From positions 124,394,949 to 124,418,089 of the forward strand of contig JBOZIK010000001.1 in assembly GCA_051453625.1 (NCBI GenBank): DNA of 23,141 bases, given 5' to 3'. Under the pieces are notes generated by a model that was given only the letters and a program-made list of their open reading frames with translations, had not been told where the DNA came from and searched no databases. The position numbers were made by a program, and so were the translations under genes. This DNA comes from Welwitschia mirabilis (lineage: Eukaryota > Gnetophyta > Gnetopsida > Welwitschiales). This document shows, piece after piece, positions 1-11,304 of the stretch (position 1 is the stretch's first letter; the number at the start of each line of letters is the position of its first letter).

Positions 1-33
1 CGGTTCAGTGATACTGGTTCTCGAGGTTACAGG

Positions 34-131
34 TCTGGTTGACCCTAATAAAAATCTGGTTGACCGCTTTGGATGTAGTTTATTTTCTGTTTGCTTCAGG
101 TGTGGTTGATCCCTTGAAAATCTGGTCAGCC
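34..131. repeat. Spaced GGTTGACC-type motif array at left edge
   Basis: TCTGGTTGACC occurs at 34-44 and 55-65, GTGGTTGATCC at 102-112 and TCTGGTCAGCC at 121-131. The core GGTTGACC is one base from the palindrome GGTCGACC. Short palindromic motifs repeated like this are common in the LTR promoter region of plant copia elements, so this may be the truncated edge of another LTR. No boundary or partner copy is visible in the window, so the assignment stays tentative. Confidence 0.35.
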
Positions 132-1814
132 CCTCAAGAGGGTAAAAGAATTGACAGGTTTCTAGTACATAGAAGTTGATGATTTTTGGTTTCATCTTTT
201 GACTTGCAAGTAATTTAACATCTTTTGCACAAGATACACAAAATTTGCTATATAGAAAATGTTATTTTGACATCAATTAGCAAAACATAATCTAATATGA
301 TGTGCAACAATGTTTAATTTATATAAGAATAACATTTGTTTTATTATTATACATCATCATTACAAGTGATAAGGCTGATTAAAAAAATGAAAATAACCAT
401 GTAGGATTTAAATGGCTAGAAAAATAATTATATTATGCTTTTAAAAATCATGTATAGTCTTTACTTTTTATTTATCAAGTAATGGCTAGTTGATCCCCTA
501 GCTGAACCTAGTATTATTTGGTTAACCATTTGATACATTAATATAATTTGAATAGATCATTAGGTAGTGAAGACTTATTCTTTTTTAATCAATTGTATAT
601 TTTTCAAGTTTTCTTTATTGTTAAAGGAAACTTGACCCCTTATAAACTACTAGTTAAGTAGTTGTTGTTGGTCATCACAACATTGTAACTTGATCTCTAT
701 CATCTCTAGACTTTGTTTAATCAGCTTTCTTCTATGTTTAAGCTTTTAGAAATTATTAGAGTCTTATAATGAACATGTATCAAAGTTATTCATCTTGGTT
801 ACAATTTAATTTTTCATTTATACACAAGTGGAACTGCAACACTAATGGGTTAAAACCATTCAAGAATTTATAGTTTTCTTAAGTAACACTTGACATGCAC
901 TGTCTCTATTTATATTAGACATGGTTAGCTTAGATAAGAGGATGTCAATGGAATTTTTAGTTGAGGCTTTACTAGTCTAAAATAAAATTTATAAATAATA
1001 TTGATCAAAATAAATGTTAAAGTTATTTAGGAATGATTTTTATTCTTATTTTTTATTACGTTTCCTTTAAAGGTAGCTAGTGTCATATCTAATTTAGTTA
1101 TGCATGAGGTTAGGATTAGTGAAATAGTTTTTTAATAGAATGCTAATGTATAAAAGTAAATATTATTGGAACACATAAATTAAAATATGAATGACAAAAG
1201 AACTTTCAAAAAGTATGGCAGAATTATCAAAGGTGACAGTGGCATTAGTGAATTATGAATTCAATTTTGTAGAAAATAGATAGAAGATAGTATGAATTAT
1301 TATGCTATTTAATAAATGTCATCTAATAGAAAAGTTTTCAATACTAAGGATTTTTGTGCACAAGATAAGAATAATTATTAGCCATGAAACATAGAAAGAG
1401 GTTTCATAAATTTCAATAATAGAATTAAACATATCCTCTTTCTAATTAGGAATACACAAATAAGGATAAATCATACCTAGCTAAAAGTGTCATATTACAC
1501 ATAAACATGATGCAAATATCTATAGATCAATGATCTTATGCACTAGATGTACCTATCTCCTATAGAACATATATAGAAAAGTTTTTATAATTTTTATAAA
1601 AGTAAAACTACAAAACCAAAAAGAAAAATAATTTTCATAAATTAAATTGGCTCTTAGCTAGTCAAGGAATACTACTTGGAATTTCTAAAAATGATGCAAA
1701 AACTTTCTACACCCCAACTTCTATTGTATGTTATAATCTACAAAAAGATTTATCCTAACAAGGTATAGGTAATAATTCTAAATAAGAAACTAGGATTTTT
1801 ATTATAGTATAGGT
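132..1814. other. AT-rich non-coding stretch
   Basis: I see no open frame of useful length, no RNA gene and no clear repeat structure here. Composition is strongly A+T with short poly-A and poly-T runs. It probably consists of old, unrecognisable transposon debris. Confidence 0.5.
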
Positions 1815-2143
1815 TGTTGGGAATTAAAGTGTAAGAGTACTTTGATATTACATTGGAATTGAAAGCAGGGATTCATTAATGACATTTTTTAATATTAGTT
1901 TATAAATAAATGCAAAAGCATTTTATAACATGTTTGAATAAAATGCTAAAGCCTTAGGTCATTTAATGAGTAGTAAAAATAAAAAGTATAGATAGAAAAA
2001 TTAAAATTTGTAGCATATTAAATGTTTAATATAAATAATATAACTAATTACTAATGAATAATCAATTATTATTATAAATAATAATTTTTCCCATGAGATT
2101 AGGTAGATGATTCATAACTAGACCACCTACCTAAGCCTTTAAC
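1815..2143 (-). repeat. Left copy of an approx. 330-bp direct repeat (possible 3' LTR end of an older element)
   Basis: This segment aligns by eye with 15950-16277. Both begin TGTT(G/T)G(G/A)AATTAAAG and share blocks such as GAGTACTTT.ATATTA, ATGAGTAGTA.AAATAA and the closing CTACCT.A..CTTTAA. Divergence is heavy. Because the right copy abuts a tRNA-primer-like site on the minus strand, the pair is best read as LTR pieces of an older minus-strand retrotransposon, with this copy at its 3' end. I could not fix the right boundary of a complete LTR, and no polypurine tract is obvious directly beside it. It could instead be a dispersed repeat. Confidence 0.5.
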
Positions 2144-2938
2144 TTAGGGTTTTGTAACTTCACGTGTTTTGTTATGCTTCTTTTTCTTTAATTCATTCTT
2201 ATATGTTTTTCTTATATATTTTCATGAATAAAGTATATTTGTCTTTATATCATGTTTCACTAGCATGAGAGGTTGCATTTTTGGAATATTTAAAAAAAAA
2301 AAACATGTTGGCTTATAAAGTTAATGATTGCTATGCTAATGGTATTGACTTATAACATTTCTATTTAGTTTTAACTTAGTTTTACACTTTAGATTTTCAT
2401 CTTTTTTTAACATTTATATAATACTTGTTTCATCTTGATTTATTAATTCATCTTCTTCTAATTTGATTTGTTTTTATACTATTGAGTTTGCATCTTTATA
2501 ACTGCTTTTAGTTCTATTTTAGGAATTAGTAAGACAACAATGTCTACAAAGTTTATCACTTTTTGTTTTAAATAATTTATTTCATTTGTTAAGGTATTAT
2601 CTTGATGGCTATCCATTTTGTTACTTTAACTCACCTTAATACTTTAGATTCAATTTGTTTTTTTGTAAACTAGAAAATAACTTCTTTAGAAATTAGTATT
2701 GTTTCATTTTGTAAAAGATGATTTATTATGTTTCTGAGTATTCGTTCTATGTTAAATTTGTTTTTATACCGAGATGAAGTTGTAATACAAACATAGATAC
2801 TTTGTGCAACTTCTTTTTCATTACTTCATGAAATTTATATTTTTATAAGGTAAACATATAGAAAAAAATTTTATTTGATACAATAAAATTCTTTATTACT
2901 AGTTTTAATAGCTATTATATCATATCTTTAAGATCTAC
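2144..2938. other. AT-rich stretch, no gene seen
   Basis: A pyrimidine-rich run (CTTCTTTTTCTTTAA, about 2178-2192) would read as a weak purine tract on the minus strand, close to the left repeat. A 12-13 base A run lies near 2290-2303. Nothing else is supportable. Confidence 0.4.
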
Positions 2939-3073
2939 TTAGTTAGTGATTCCTTCACTAGCTAGTTCAACTAGTTCATCAATGACTTCTTTATTAGCTG
3001 ATGTGGCTAGTGCATTAGCTTTTCTAGTGCTCTCTTTAGGTTCTTTAAATTGCATAGGCTTAGGAGGTTCTAC
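2939..3073 (-). pseudogene. Eroded Lys/Glu-rich reading-frame fragment
   Basis: Reading leftward from 3073 there are 44 stop-free codons with coding-like composition, including PKPMQFKEPKESTRKA and NKEVIDELVELASEG, bounded by stops on both sides. It is hydrophilic and helix-prone. I do not recognise the family. It lies on the same strand as the other eroded frames at 3666-3839 and 4142-4495, so all three may come from one polyprotein inside the older element. A chance open frame cannot be excluded. Confidence 0.25.
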
Positions 3074-3665
3074 TTATACTAGAACTTAAGTTTAACATAG
3101 TTTCTTGATTTATGCATAATTATCTTTAATTATGCTTCATGTTTCATAAAGTGATTTGGATTTTTTTCCTATAGTTTTAGATATGTGGTCCATATGCCCT
3201 TCAACATATGCTTCATTGAATTACTATTGTAGTGCTTTATTATCATGTTTTACTTCCACTAGCTCTTATTTCTTTTAGATGTTAAATTTTTTTAATATTT
3301 TTTAAAAATTTACTTGAATATTAAGCAAAGTTCTTCCCTTTTTTTTAATCCATTTTAACCTCTTGTTAAAATTATTAATCTGATTATTCCGAAATCATTT
3401 GATTATTTTTGTTTAATTTTGCTTATATTGCCTCTTTTATCGAAGTCCATAAGCATAATACAAAATTGTTTAGGCTTCTTATACTAATATTACCTCTAAA
3501 TTTTTATTGCCTCTTGAAAGTTCATATTTGTCTAAAGTTCTAATCCATAAACTTGCTAATCCCTATAAATTTTTTTTTGCTTAATTTCCAATAAATCATT
3601 TTGTAGCTTTATTATATGTCTCAAGATTTGTATTGTACTCTTATTAAATGATGTTGAAAATAATG

Positions 3666-3839
3666 TTAAGAAAATAATAATATGTTTAATAATCTTATTG
3701 CACTTACAACAAAAAAAATTGCATATTGGACTTGGAATGTTTTCATAAACTGTATGTTCTTTTCTTGTGCATAGTAGTATGGATCAAACCCAGATGTTGT
3801 CAATACTTTAGGTTGTATGTTTTTCATTTTATCAAAGTT
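3666..3839 (-). pseudogene. Eroded reading-frame fragment, family unknown
   Basis: There are 57 stop-free codons on the minus strand, long for this AT-rich context. A Met lies at 3827 and the start of the frame reads KMKNIQPKVLTTSGFDPYYY. A hydrophobic C-terminal part (IFFVVSAIRLL-like) ends at the TAA at 3666-3668. The residue choice looks like real protein and not translated AT-rich noise. The frame differs from that of 4142-4495, as expected if a frameshift separates two parts of one dead gene. Confidence 0.3.
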
Positions 3840-4141
3840 TTAGATTGTTCTCTAAAGGATGATTTCCTTCGCATTAGATAACATGGTACTATTCTAATGA
3901 TTTTCCTTAGTAAGATGAATTTCCTTTGTAGTGGCTAAGATTTAAATACCTCAATAAGTCATAGGAATAAATTATTAGACAAAGTGATGTGCTTGATTCA
4001 AAGACATGGTGGTGTTTTATCTAAATCCTTCCTTATTTTGGCCTTTAACTTTGTCATCTTCATTAATAAAAAGTTCTCAAATAGGAATTTGAAAAAATTG
4101 TTTAACAAAGCTAAAATTTTATTTATAACTTTCTTTTGTAG

Positions 4142-4495
4142 TTAGGCATTTAAACCCAATTTTTTCTTTATGAGTAAAATTAGAACTTTACACTGTAGCT
4201 GGTATGCTTCATACCTATCTTTTAATGATGTTTTTCCTCTAGTAAACCTACTATATTTTATAACATCAAGCTATGGTAAAATGATTCCTTCATAATAAAG
4301 GCTATCTAATTTTTTAAGCTGAGGATATGTTACATGTAGGTTCCTATATCTAAGCAAAGAAAGTAAAGTAGTCCTCTTCATTTTAATAGTAACCACAAAC
4401 ACGTAGTTATTTTTTTACAAGACATGATTCATGATAAAATTAGCTCCATCAATCCTATATAGAATAAAGTGTTGTATATAAGAAAGACATTTTGT
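4142..4495 (-). pseudogene. Eroded 117-codon reading frame with two internal stops, family unknown
   Basis: Reading leftward from 4495 one frame stays coding-like for 117 codons, interrupted only by one TAA and one TAG before the terminal TAA at 4142-4144. Segments include SYIQHFILYRIDGANF, KKLDSLYYEGIILP and FTRGKTSLKDRYEAYQ. The mix of Tyr, Asp, Arg and Gly is not what random AT-rich DNA gives. I cannot name the domain. Position and strand fit the internal region of the older retrotransposon that the Sirevirus entered, but a captured host gene fragment is equally possible. Confidence 0.4.
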
Positions 4496-6366
4496 TTATC
4501 CTAGTAGAACACCAATTTGTGAAATACATCAAGGAATATATATCTCACATATTTTTTCTCATAAGCATCTTCATCTTCATGGCTTCAAATTCTATGTCTA
4601 ATGCTTCATTAAAACTATTGAGAATAATATGAAAGAGCATGAGTGTGAATTTATACTATTTAAAATGATTTTTTCCATGTGTAAATGTCTTCATCTATAT
4701 AGGTTCTCTAAAAAAACTAATGAATTTTTACTACTCTATCTAGTATCAGAATTTAGGAAAAGTAGTTTAGTCCTATATATTTGGCATTTCTAATGTTTTT
4801 TAGTGATTTTGTGATACATTGCATGCCTGAGGTAAGGTGCATGATAAATCTGAAGTTAAACAATAAATGGATTATATCTGAATTTCATCAATACTATTAT
4901 AGACTATAACAATTCAAAGTATTTTAACTATCTTTCTTTAAAGTTATTATTAAGCATTGAAGTTTCATTCATTTGAATCATTTGGTGGCATATAAGTTGG
5001 ATACAAAGGAAAAATAGAAAAAATAGAAAAAATTAAATAAAAAAAGGAAAATAGGATGACATAGATGTGGGTTAATTTAAAGGATTTTAAAACATGATAA
5101 TAATAGAATTACTTAAACAACATAAGAAAAATACAAGAATGCAGGATTTACCAGAATGTAGGAGTGGAGCTTCTTCAAAATTATAGAGTTTAAACATTAT
5201 AAAGGAGAAAAGTAAAATGAAATACTATCTTTATCCTTTTTAATAAATTCATTTCACTAATGTTATCTTAAGGATTAGAAACTGTTTTAAGGTTTCTATT
5301 AATTTTGTTATTATTCAATTTGACCATCGTTTATTATCAAATCTAGTAAAGTACATGATATGGAATTTGAAAATTGTATATCTTAAGTATACATCTATAT
5401 TATTTATTAACAAAAAACACACTGGGATGATGTTATTACTATTTTATTTTTAATAATGTTTTAGAAAGTTCAAAGGAGAAGAGTGGTTCTTATGTTTTCT
5501 CATGGGAAAATATGGTCTGCTAATATTTTTTTAACCTCTAAACTTAATGCATAGTAGATGGTGAAGTTTATTTTTATTAATTAAGAATAACATAACATTA
5601 TCTACATTATTAATTTGCCAATTCCATAGTTTTATTACTAGATGTTTTGATAGATGTTTTAAAACATTCAACATGTCTAATTCATATCTTGTATTCATAT
5701 TAGTTTGATTGTTTTATCATTTCACAACATATGATTGTAATGTTTTGACTTCAAGATGAAGTTTACTCTTATACTTAGGTGTTTCATGGTATTTTGATGC
5801 TCCATAAATAGAAAGATCTTTTTTATCTTATTGATCTTTATTTCAATGATCCTAATTTATTTATTTAGTATTATCAGCCATTATTATAAGGTATTATTCT
5901 CCAATGGCACCATCTTCAGTTTTGAAAAAACACAAATTATGAATGCTAAGAATTAGATTCTCTTGGGATTAATTTCTTTAACTTTTATAACTTTGAGTAT
6001 TTATCATTGGATGAAAAATTATTGTTAATTTATTTCTGATTATATCTTTTAAAATAACATAACTTATTTTAATGTTAATTGAAATCTTAACTTTTATCAT
6101 AAATGATGTTGTTACTATCATTATTATTTACCAAGATGAATGAATTTTATTTTACTTCTTTAATAGTTATAACTATCTATTATAACTCTTTGAAGCTTCA
6201 TTAATGAACTTTTTATCCTATTATTTCTTTGCTTTTAGGACATAGTTATTAGTTTTTAAGCTTAATGTTTCATCAAGTTTATCTTTATAGTTTTAATTTT
6301 TCACTTCATTACCTTTTAACATAAAATTATTAGCTTATTCATTTTTAAGATTTAAAGTCAAATTCA
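4496..6366. other. AT-rich stretch, probably internal part of the older element
   Basis: No convincing frame, RNA or tandem repeat is seen. This is the sequence immediately to the left of the Sirevirus insertion. It should be continuous with 15815-15949 once the insertion and one copy of AGATG are ignored. Confidence 0.4.
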
Positions 6367-6371
6367 AGATG
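6367..6371. repeat. Target-site duplication, left copy (AGATG)
   Basis: The five bases AGATG stand directly before the left LTR and recur at 15810-15814 directly after the right LTR. Five bases is the usual duplication length for copia integrases. The exact match supports both LTR outer boundaries. Confidence 0.85.
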
Positions 6372-7520
6372 TGTTAGGCTCGATAGGCATCCTAGAGGGG
6401 AATGAATAGGATAATTTAAAAATATTACGAATTAACAATAAATTCAGATTTGCACAAAAATGGAAATAACAAAAAGTAGCATAAAATAAATTAAATGAAA
6501 AATGCATCAGATCTATAGTGGTTTAAAAAATCCTTGCCTACTCCACTCATAGAAGGCAGCAATATGCTTCTAGCCTCCTAGTTTCCTTAATCAACATCCA
6601 ACAACTTAGGCATAATACAACATCCTTCTCTAAGGGTTACAATTAATCCCTTCTTATGGGATGCACAGGCTTGCTACAGAAAGCCACTAGAAAGAGTAGA
6701 TAGTAAGAGATATAATGGTGTAAGTGTCTTCAAGATAGTACATCATCAAAATGAGCATAATATCTCCAACTACAAATGATATCTTGGTGAGGTACAGATT
6801 GCATATGAATATCAGATTTTATAATATTACAATCATGGAGCATTAGTCACTACAATATGAGGGACTGACTTCTTATAGTCTAAGGGTTATAAGATAGCTA
6901 TTGGAGCCTAAAGTTTGAAGTCCTAATCATTTATTACATAACTAACCCTAACTATTTATTACATAATCCTAGCAATTTTTAATTTAAAAAGCATCACTTT
7001 AGTGGCTACAATGATCATATTTTGCTTTAATGTTCATCGAGCCAGATGTCCCAATATTTTAGACTAGGTGTCTTGGTTGTAATGATAGATTATACTTAAA
7101 ACTGAGAAGGATCCTAAACATCTCAATTCATAACTCAGATGTCTCCATAGATTTGGATTGTATATAGAGTCGGAGATCTTGATGAGAAACTTGAACATCC
7201 TCATACTTGATTCTTACATATAGGGTCTGATGTCCCAGTGATAGAACTCGGATGTCCCCATATGTTTTCCTATGTATGGATCAAACATACCACTAACAAA
7301 TATTGGATGTCCACATACTTTTTTCTATGTATAGGGTTGGATGTCCTACTAATACATATCAAACATCCCCATACATTTTACCATGTACAGGATCAGACAT
7401 CTTATAAAACAGGCTGAACGTCCTAGTTGGTACAAATTCTAATTTGCATGATTTTGGTAAAGCCAATGTCTATCTTTAAACATAATTAAAACCTTGGATG
7501 TTTCCATAGATTCTTCAATA
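6372..7520 (-). repeat. 3' LTR (left) of the Sirevirus-like element
   Basis: This 1149-bp LTR begins TGTTAGGCTCGATAGG on the plus strand and ends TTCTTCAATA beside the polypurine tract. In element orientation it runs TATTGAAG...CTAACA, so its 5' terminus is TA and not the usual TG. It contains five 56-bp tandem units (7167-7446) rich in GGATGTCC/GGACATCC motifs. It aligns along its length with 14705-15809. The role expected of it in life was transcript termination and polyadenylation. Confidence 0.9.
7167..7446 (-). repeat. Five 56-bp tandem units with GGACATCC-like palindromes (left LTR)
   Basis: Units begin near 7167, 7223, 7278, 7334 and 7390, a spacing of 55-56 bases. Each holds a pair of half-palindromes of the type GG(A/C)(T/C)(G/A)TCC followed by the conserved spacer CCCATAC.TTTT..TATGTA. 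The array is shared with the other LTR, so it predates insertion. Sireviruses are known for palindromic motif arrays in the upstream LTR, probably binding sites for host factors. That role is inferred here. Confidence 0.75.
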
Positions 7521-7534
7521 GTCTTCCCCTTTTT
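7521..7534 (-). other. Polypurine tract of the Sirevirus-like element
   Basis: On the minus strand the sequence is AAAAAGGGGAAGAC, directly followed by the 3' LTR start TATTGAAG. It is preceded by GTTGTCATCATT, the usual context of plant copia polypurine tracts. It would prime plus-strand DNA synthesis. Its place fixes the inner boundary of the left LTR. Confidence 0.85.
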
Positions 7535-8029
7535 AATGATGACAACTTTATTCATAGATTTAATAAGATAAAGAGTGGATTACTCCCTCTGAAGTTGTGC
7601 TCCTTGATTAACTTGTGATTTGCATGAATTGATAATACATAAAGGGTCTTTGTAGATGGTTTAGTGTAGTAGAGTTCTATTAAAATTAAGAGTGTTCATT
7701 GTAACTTTAAGAATTATTAGAGATAAGCGTAATATTTCAAAATGAAAAAGCATATTTGAGGGTCTGAATTTGGAATTAGACTAGATACAACAATCTAAAA
7801 ATTCATAATTAAATTAAATAAAATTATATATTAATCTAGTATTTTTTCCCTCTTTGTCATTATTGAAAAGTAAACAATAAAATATCACAAAGTTAATTGA
7901 AGAGAAAAAAGAAGATATTATATTCATTATATTTGTAATTACAACTGAGTTTGATAAGGGAATGTATAATACAAAATTGGAGATAAGAATGAAGAGGTAT
8001 AAAAATTTGAGAAGAAGAGGATAAGAAGA

Positions 8030-9040
8030 CTAAGAAGATGATTCATCATTATTAGAAGTATTTAGTTCCTCCTCTTCTTCCTCTGAACTAGGAGGAATCT
8101 CTAATCCATAAGTAAACAAACCAAAAACTATCCAATCCACTTGTCTTTAAAGTTTGTCTATAACCTTCTGAGCCTGAAGAGATATTTATTTAAGAGCTAG
8201 TAATTCCTTTATCAAGTTATCATTACTCACTTGTGTTGAGCTAGTATAATTCTCTATTCTTTGTTTCATCTTTGGAGAAGGGGAAATACCAATAACATCA
8301 AACAAAATGTTCATTTTCTTCAATGAATAAAGATTAAGAGGTTTGAGTACCTTTACCATTTCTTCATCTTTCTGAATTGCAAAATCATGATTTTTTAAAA
8401 TCGCTATAATCAAGCCTCCAAATGGCATACTACTATACCTAGATGAAGTTAACTGATTCATATAGAAAATAGCAAATTTACACAAATTTATACATATACC
8501 TATGCCAAGACAAAATAGAATATATGCACAAACTGGAGAAACTTCATCTTTATGGCCAAGATTTGACATAAGGTTATGAGTAGATATCTAAAAAGTTCTT
8601 TGTAAAATAAAGTTAATTAATTTGTGGGAACATTTGCATGCCAATGGAGATTGGTTGCACACAATTCTGTAGTCAAAACTTTAATTGAAACCACTTCTTT
8701 TAATGAACTAACTAAAGTAATCTATCTAAATAGACTTTATTGGAATAACTAGTAACAAAAGATATTGACTTCAAGTGTACATCAGCTCATCTACCCTAAA
8801 ATTTTAAAGTAATAACCTAGTTGAATAAATGAAAATGGGCATTATAGTAAAATAAATGAATCATTCTTGTAAAAGCCTGAGTGTCTAGGTCTAAAGCATA
8901 CTACTAGCCCTATTATGCAAATTTATCAATAATAGGAACTTCTCTTCTGAAAGACTAGAAGTATAGCTACCTTTTAGGTACAAACAATCTCTTATTAGCC
9001 TATAAACGAAGCTTTATGATGTTCAAGAGATAGGAACCAT
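8030..9040 (-). pseudogene. Envelope-like third ORF of Sirevirus (putative plant transposon protein domain), broken
   Basis: This frame lies between pol and the 3' LTR. The best-kept part is 127 codons from the Met at 8569 to the stop at 8186-8188, with GHKDEVSPVCAYILFC and MPFGGLIIAILKNHDF matching the GHRDEV...LPYG pattern I know from the plant transposon protein family attached to Sireviruses. The frame continues past that TAA and one more stop to an acidic tail (PPSSEEEEEELN) ending at 8030-8032. Upstream, in other frames, fragments such as REVPIIDKFA and TRMIHLFYYNAHFH fit the N-terminal half of the domain. The left limit is firm and the right limit approximate. Function in the family is unknown. 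Suspected roles include an envelope-like or helper protein. Confidence 0.65.
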
Positions 9041-9194
9041 TTAGATTCTGATTCAGGATCTCTTTCCTTTCTAAAAATGCCAATCTTACTTTTGACCACG
9101 ATGACCAAATATTACACTTCAGATCATGAACAAGATAGGTAAGAAAGAGAGAATGAGGGAAAAAAGCAAAGTTTGACCTTTTAAGAGGAAGAAT

Positions 9195-9410
9195 AATATG
9201 GGTGTCCCACTATGGTTATGTTTGCATTATTAAGTAGATGTCTAGGTATCAAAAGTTAGATGTTTATGTTGTAACATAAAAAAATAATTTACAAGCTAAA
9301 AAAGGATAGACATCTAAGATATAAGATGTAACATGTAGGTTACTAGCAGTCTTTGAACATCCATATGCTAAGACTGGATGTCTGGGTGTAAGACAAAGAT
9401 AGATTTTATG
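9195..9410. repeat. LTR-type GATGTC/GACATC motif cluster between pol and the third ORF
   Basis: Within about 215 bases the motifs GGTGTCC, AGATGTC, AGATGTT, AGACATC, AACATCC and GGATGTC occur in both orientations. They resemble the palindromic half-sites of the LTR tandem units, yet the segment lies outside either LTR. It may be an internal promoter-like region serving the third ORF, or a captured LTR piece. Neither is shown. Confidence 0.35.
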
Positions 9411-9504
9411 AGAACACCCAAAAAATAATGAAGTTTATAAATTGGCAAGGGAATTTACTTTAATGATAGATCTTCTAAGAAAGACACATATGGAACAGAA
9501 GCAA

Positions 9505-10020
9505 CTAATTTATTAGAAAAGAGGGAAGGCCTTATACCTAGATTTCTTCTAAGATAAGTAAATCAATCTTGAGATAAGCTTTTAGTCATTCTATCAACAA
9601 TTTAAACATGGGTTGATACATGTTCTAGATCAATTATTTTATTTTGCACTTACTCTCTGATAAAATGATTTTTAATATTAATGTATTTAGTTCTTAAGTA
9701 TTGGACTAGATTTTTTATAATGTTTATTATACTTGTATTATCACAAAACAATTTTATTAAATCTAATTTATATCAAAATCTGAGAGAATTTGTTTCATCA
9801 ATAAGAGTTGAGCATAGCAGGCTCCTACAATAATGTATTTAGCTTCTGTAGTTGATAAATATGTAGAGTTTTGTTTTCTGCTAAGCCAAGATACCAAATA
9901 ATTTCTCATATAAAATCATGTCCACTTGTACTTTTGCAATCATCGACACGTCCTACCCAATCTACATCACTATACCAAGCTAATTCTATAGATATGTCAA
10001 AAGGATACTAAAGAACATAA
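9505..10020 (-). pseudogene. RNase H domain of copia pol, broken
   Basis: Minus-strand translation gives AWYSDVDWVGRVDDCKSTSG, the hallmark start of plant copia RNase H, then the LSTAEAEYIAAG-type region in a shifted frame (TEAKYIIVGACYAQ), LMKQILSDF, LFCDNTSIINIIKN and a C-terminal MTKSLSQD...LRRNLGI. The first Asp (SDVDW) and the CDNTS Asp survive. At least one frameshift lies near 9890 and several stops follow. It is the last domain of the polyprotein. In life it would degrade RNA in the RNA:DNA hybrid during cytoplasmic replication. Confidence 0.85.
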
Positions 10021-10029
10021 TGTTGAGTT

Positions 10030-10960
10030 GATTTTAGGTATCTCAGAATTCTTATAAGATAAATAAAATTCTTTTGGACTGGCCTGATAGTAAGCACAAA
10101 CTCCAATACTATGAACTATATTAGGCCTACTTATTGTGACATACAAGAGACTACCAATAATTCCTTGATAAAGCTTCTAATTAACATCCTTACCAGTGTT
10201 ATCTTTCCTTAGGTTGATGTTAGCAAGGAGTAGGGTTTTAGTATCTTTAACATTTTTCATCTCCTATCTCTATAACATCTCTTAAATATATTTGGTTTGG
10301 ATTATAAAGATTCCATCTTTTCTTTGTTTAACTTGTAGCCTGAGAAAGAATTTTAAGTAATCCATGATACTCATCTCAAATTCATTTTTCATGAGTTTCT
10401 TAAATTTGATTATGAGACTATCCTTGGTAATTCTAAACATATTGTTATCTACATAAATCTAAACTATAAGCGTATTCTTGTCTTCCCTTTTGATGAAAAA
10501 CATTACATTAGCACTTACTTTAGAAAAAACATTTTAAACTAAGAAAGAGGTCAATCTCTTAAATAATGCACAAGCTAATTGTTTAAGATCATATAAATCC
10601 TTGTTTAGTTTATACACATGATTTGGATATTTAGGATCAATAAATCCTAGTGGTTGAGCCACATAAACTTATTCTGTGATGTAACCATTTAAGAAAGAAC
10701 TTTTAACATCCATCTGATAAAGTCTTATTTTATGATAGCAAGAAAAAGCTAGTAGCATTCTAATTGCTTTAAGCTTTTCTTCTAGAGAAAAGGTTTTGAC
10801 ATAGTCTATTCCTTCTTGCTAACTATATCCTTAGGCTATTAGCATTGCTTTGTTTTGAATAATATTACGATTTTCATCCTTCTTGTTCTTAAAAACCCAT
10901 TTAGTTCCAATTATGTGTTTACCCTTTGGATGAAGCACAAGATTACAAAGTTGATTTCAT
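10030..10960 (-). pseudogene. Reverse transcriptase domain of copia pol, broken
   Basis: Reading leftward the domain starts KGKHIIGTKWVFKNKKDE and continues LYQMDVKSSFLNGYI, HVYKLNKDLYDLKQ and a catalytic-site segment IYVDNNMF near 10444-10455. The canonical YVDD is YVDN here, so the second catalytic Asp is lost, and earlier stops sit where Gln codons are usual (A*GYS*QEGIDY). The thumb and connection part (FEMSIMDYLKFFL, GIIGSLLYVTISRPNI) is still readable. Length matches the family. The order integrase, then RT, then RNase H on one strand is diagnostic of Ty1/copia. Confidence 0.9.
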
Positions 10961-11304
10961 TTAAATGGATTTAATTCTTATTGCATTTTCAACATTCATG
11001 ATTCATCTTGCTCTATTTCTTGGAAGGTTTAAGTCTCTAAGGTAGAGGGAAAACATAAAGAATATTACTCATGACCTTTTCACTTATTATTGTTATTCAT
11101 TAATCAAAATTACTTATGAGATTTTCTTGTAAATGATTTATTTTAATTCTTAAAAGAAGAGTAGAGTGTTTTTAGGCTTTCTCCTTTTTATTTGAGGAAT
11201 AACCATTATTACTTTTGGAAGAAGAGGGTTTAATAAAAATAGTACCTTCACTATCATCAGATGTTGGTTTAGTGTTGTAGTAATCATTTATCTTGGCATG
11301 AATA

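Noticed and set aside
7167-7446. Regularly spaced repeats suggestive of a CRISPR-like array
   Set aside because: The 56-bp units are contiguous, diverged tandem copies without unique spacers, are shared by both LTRs, and the genome is a plant.
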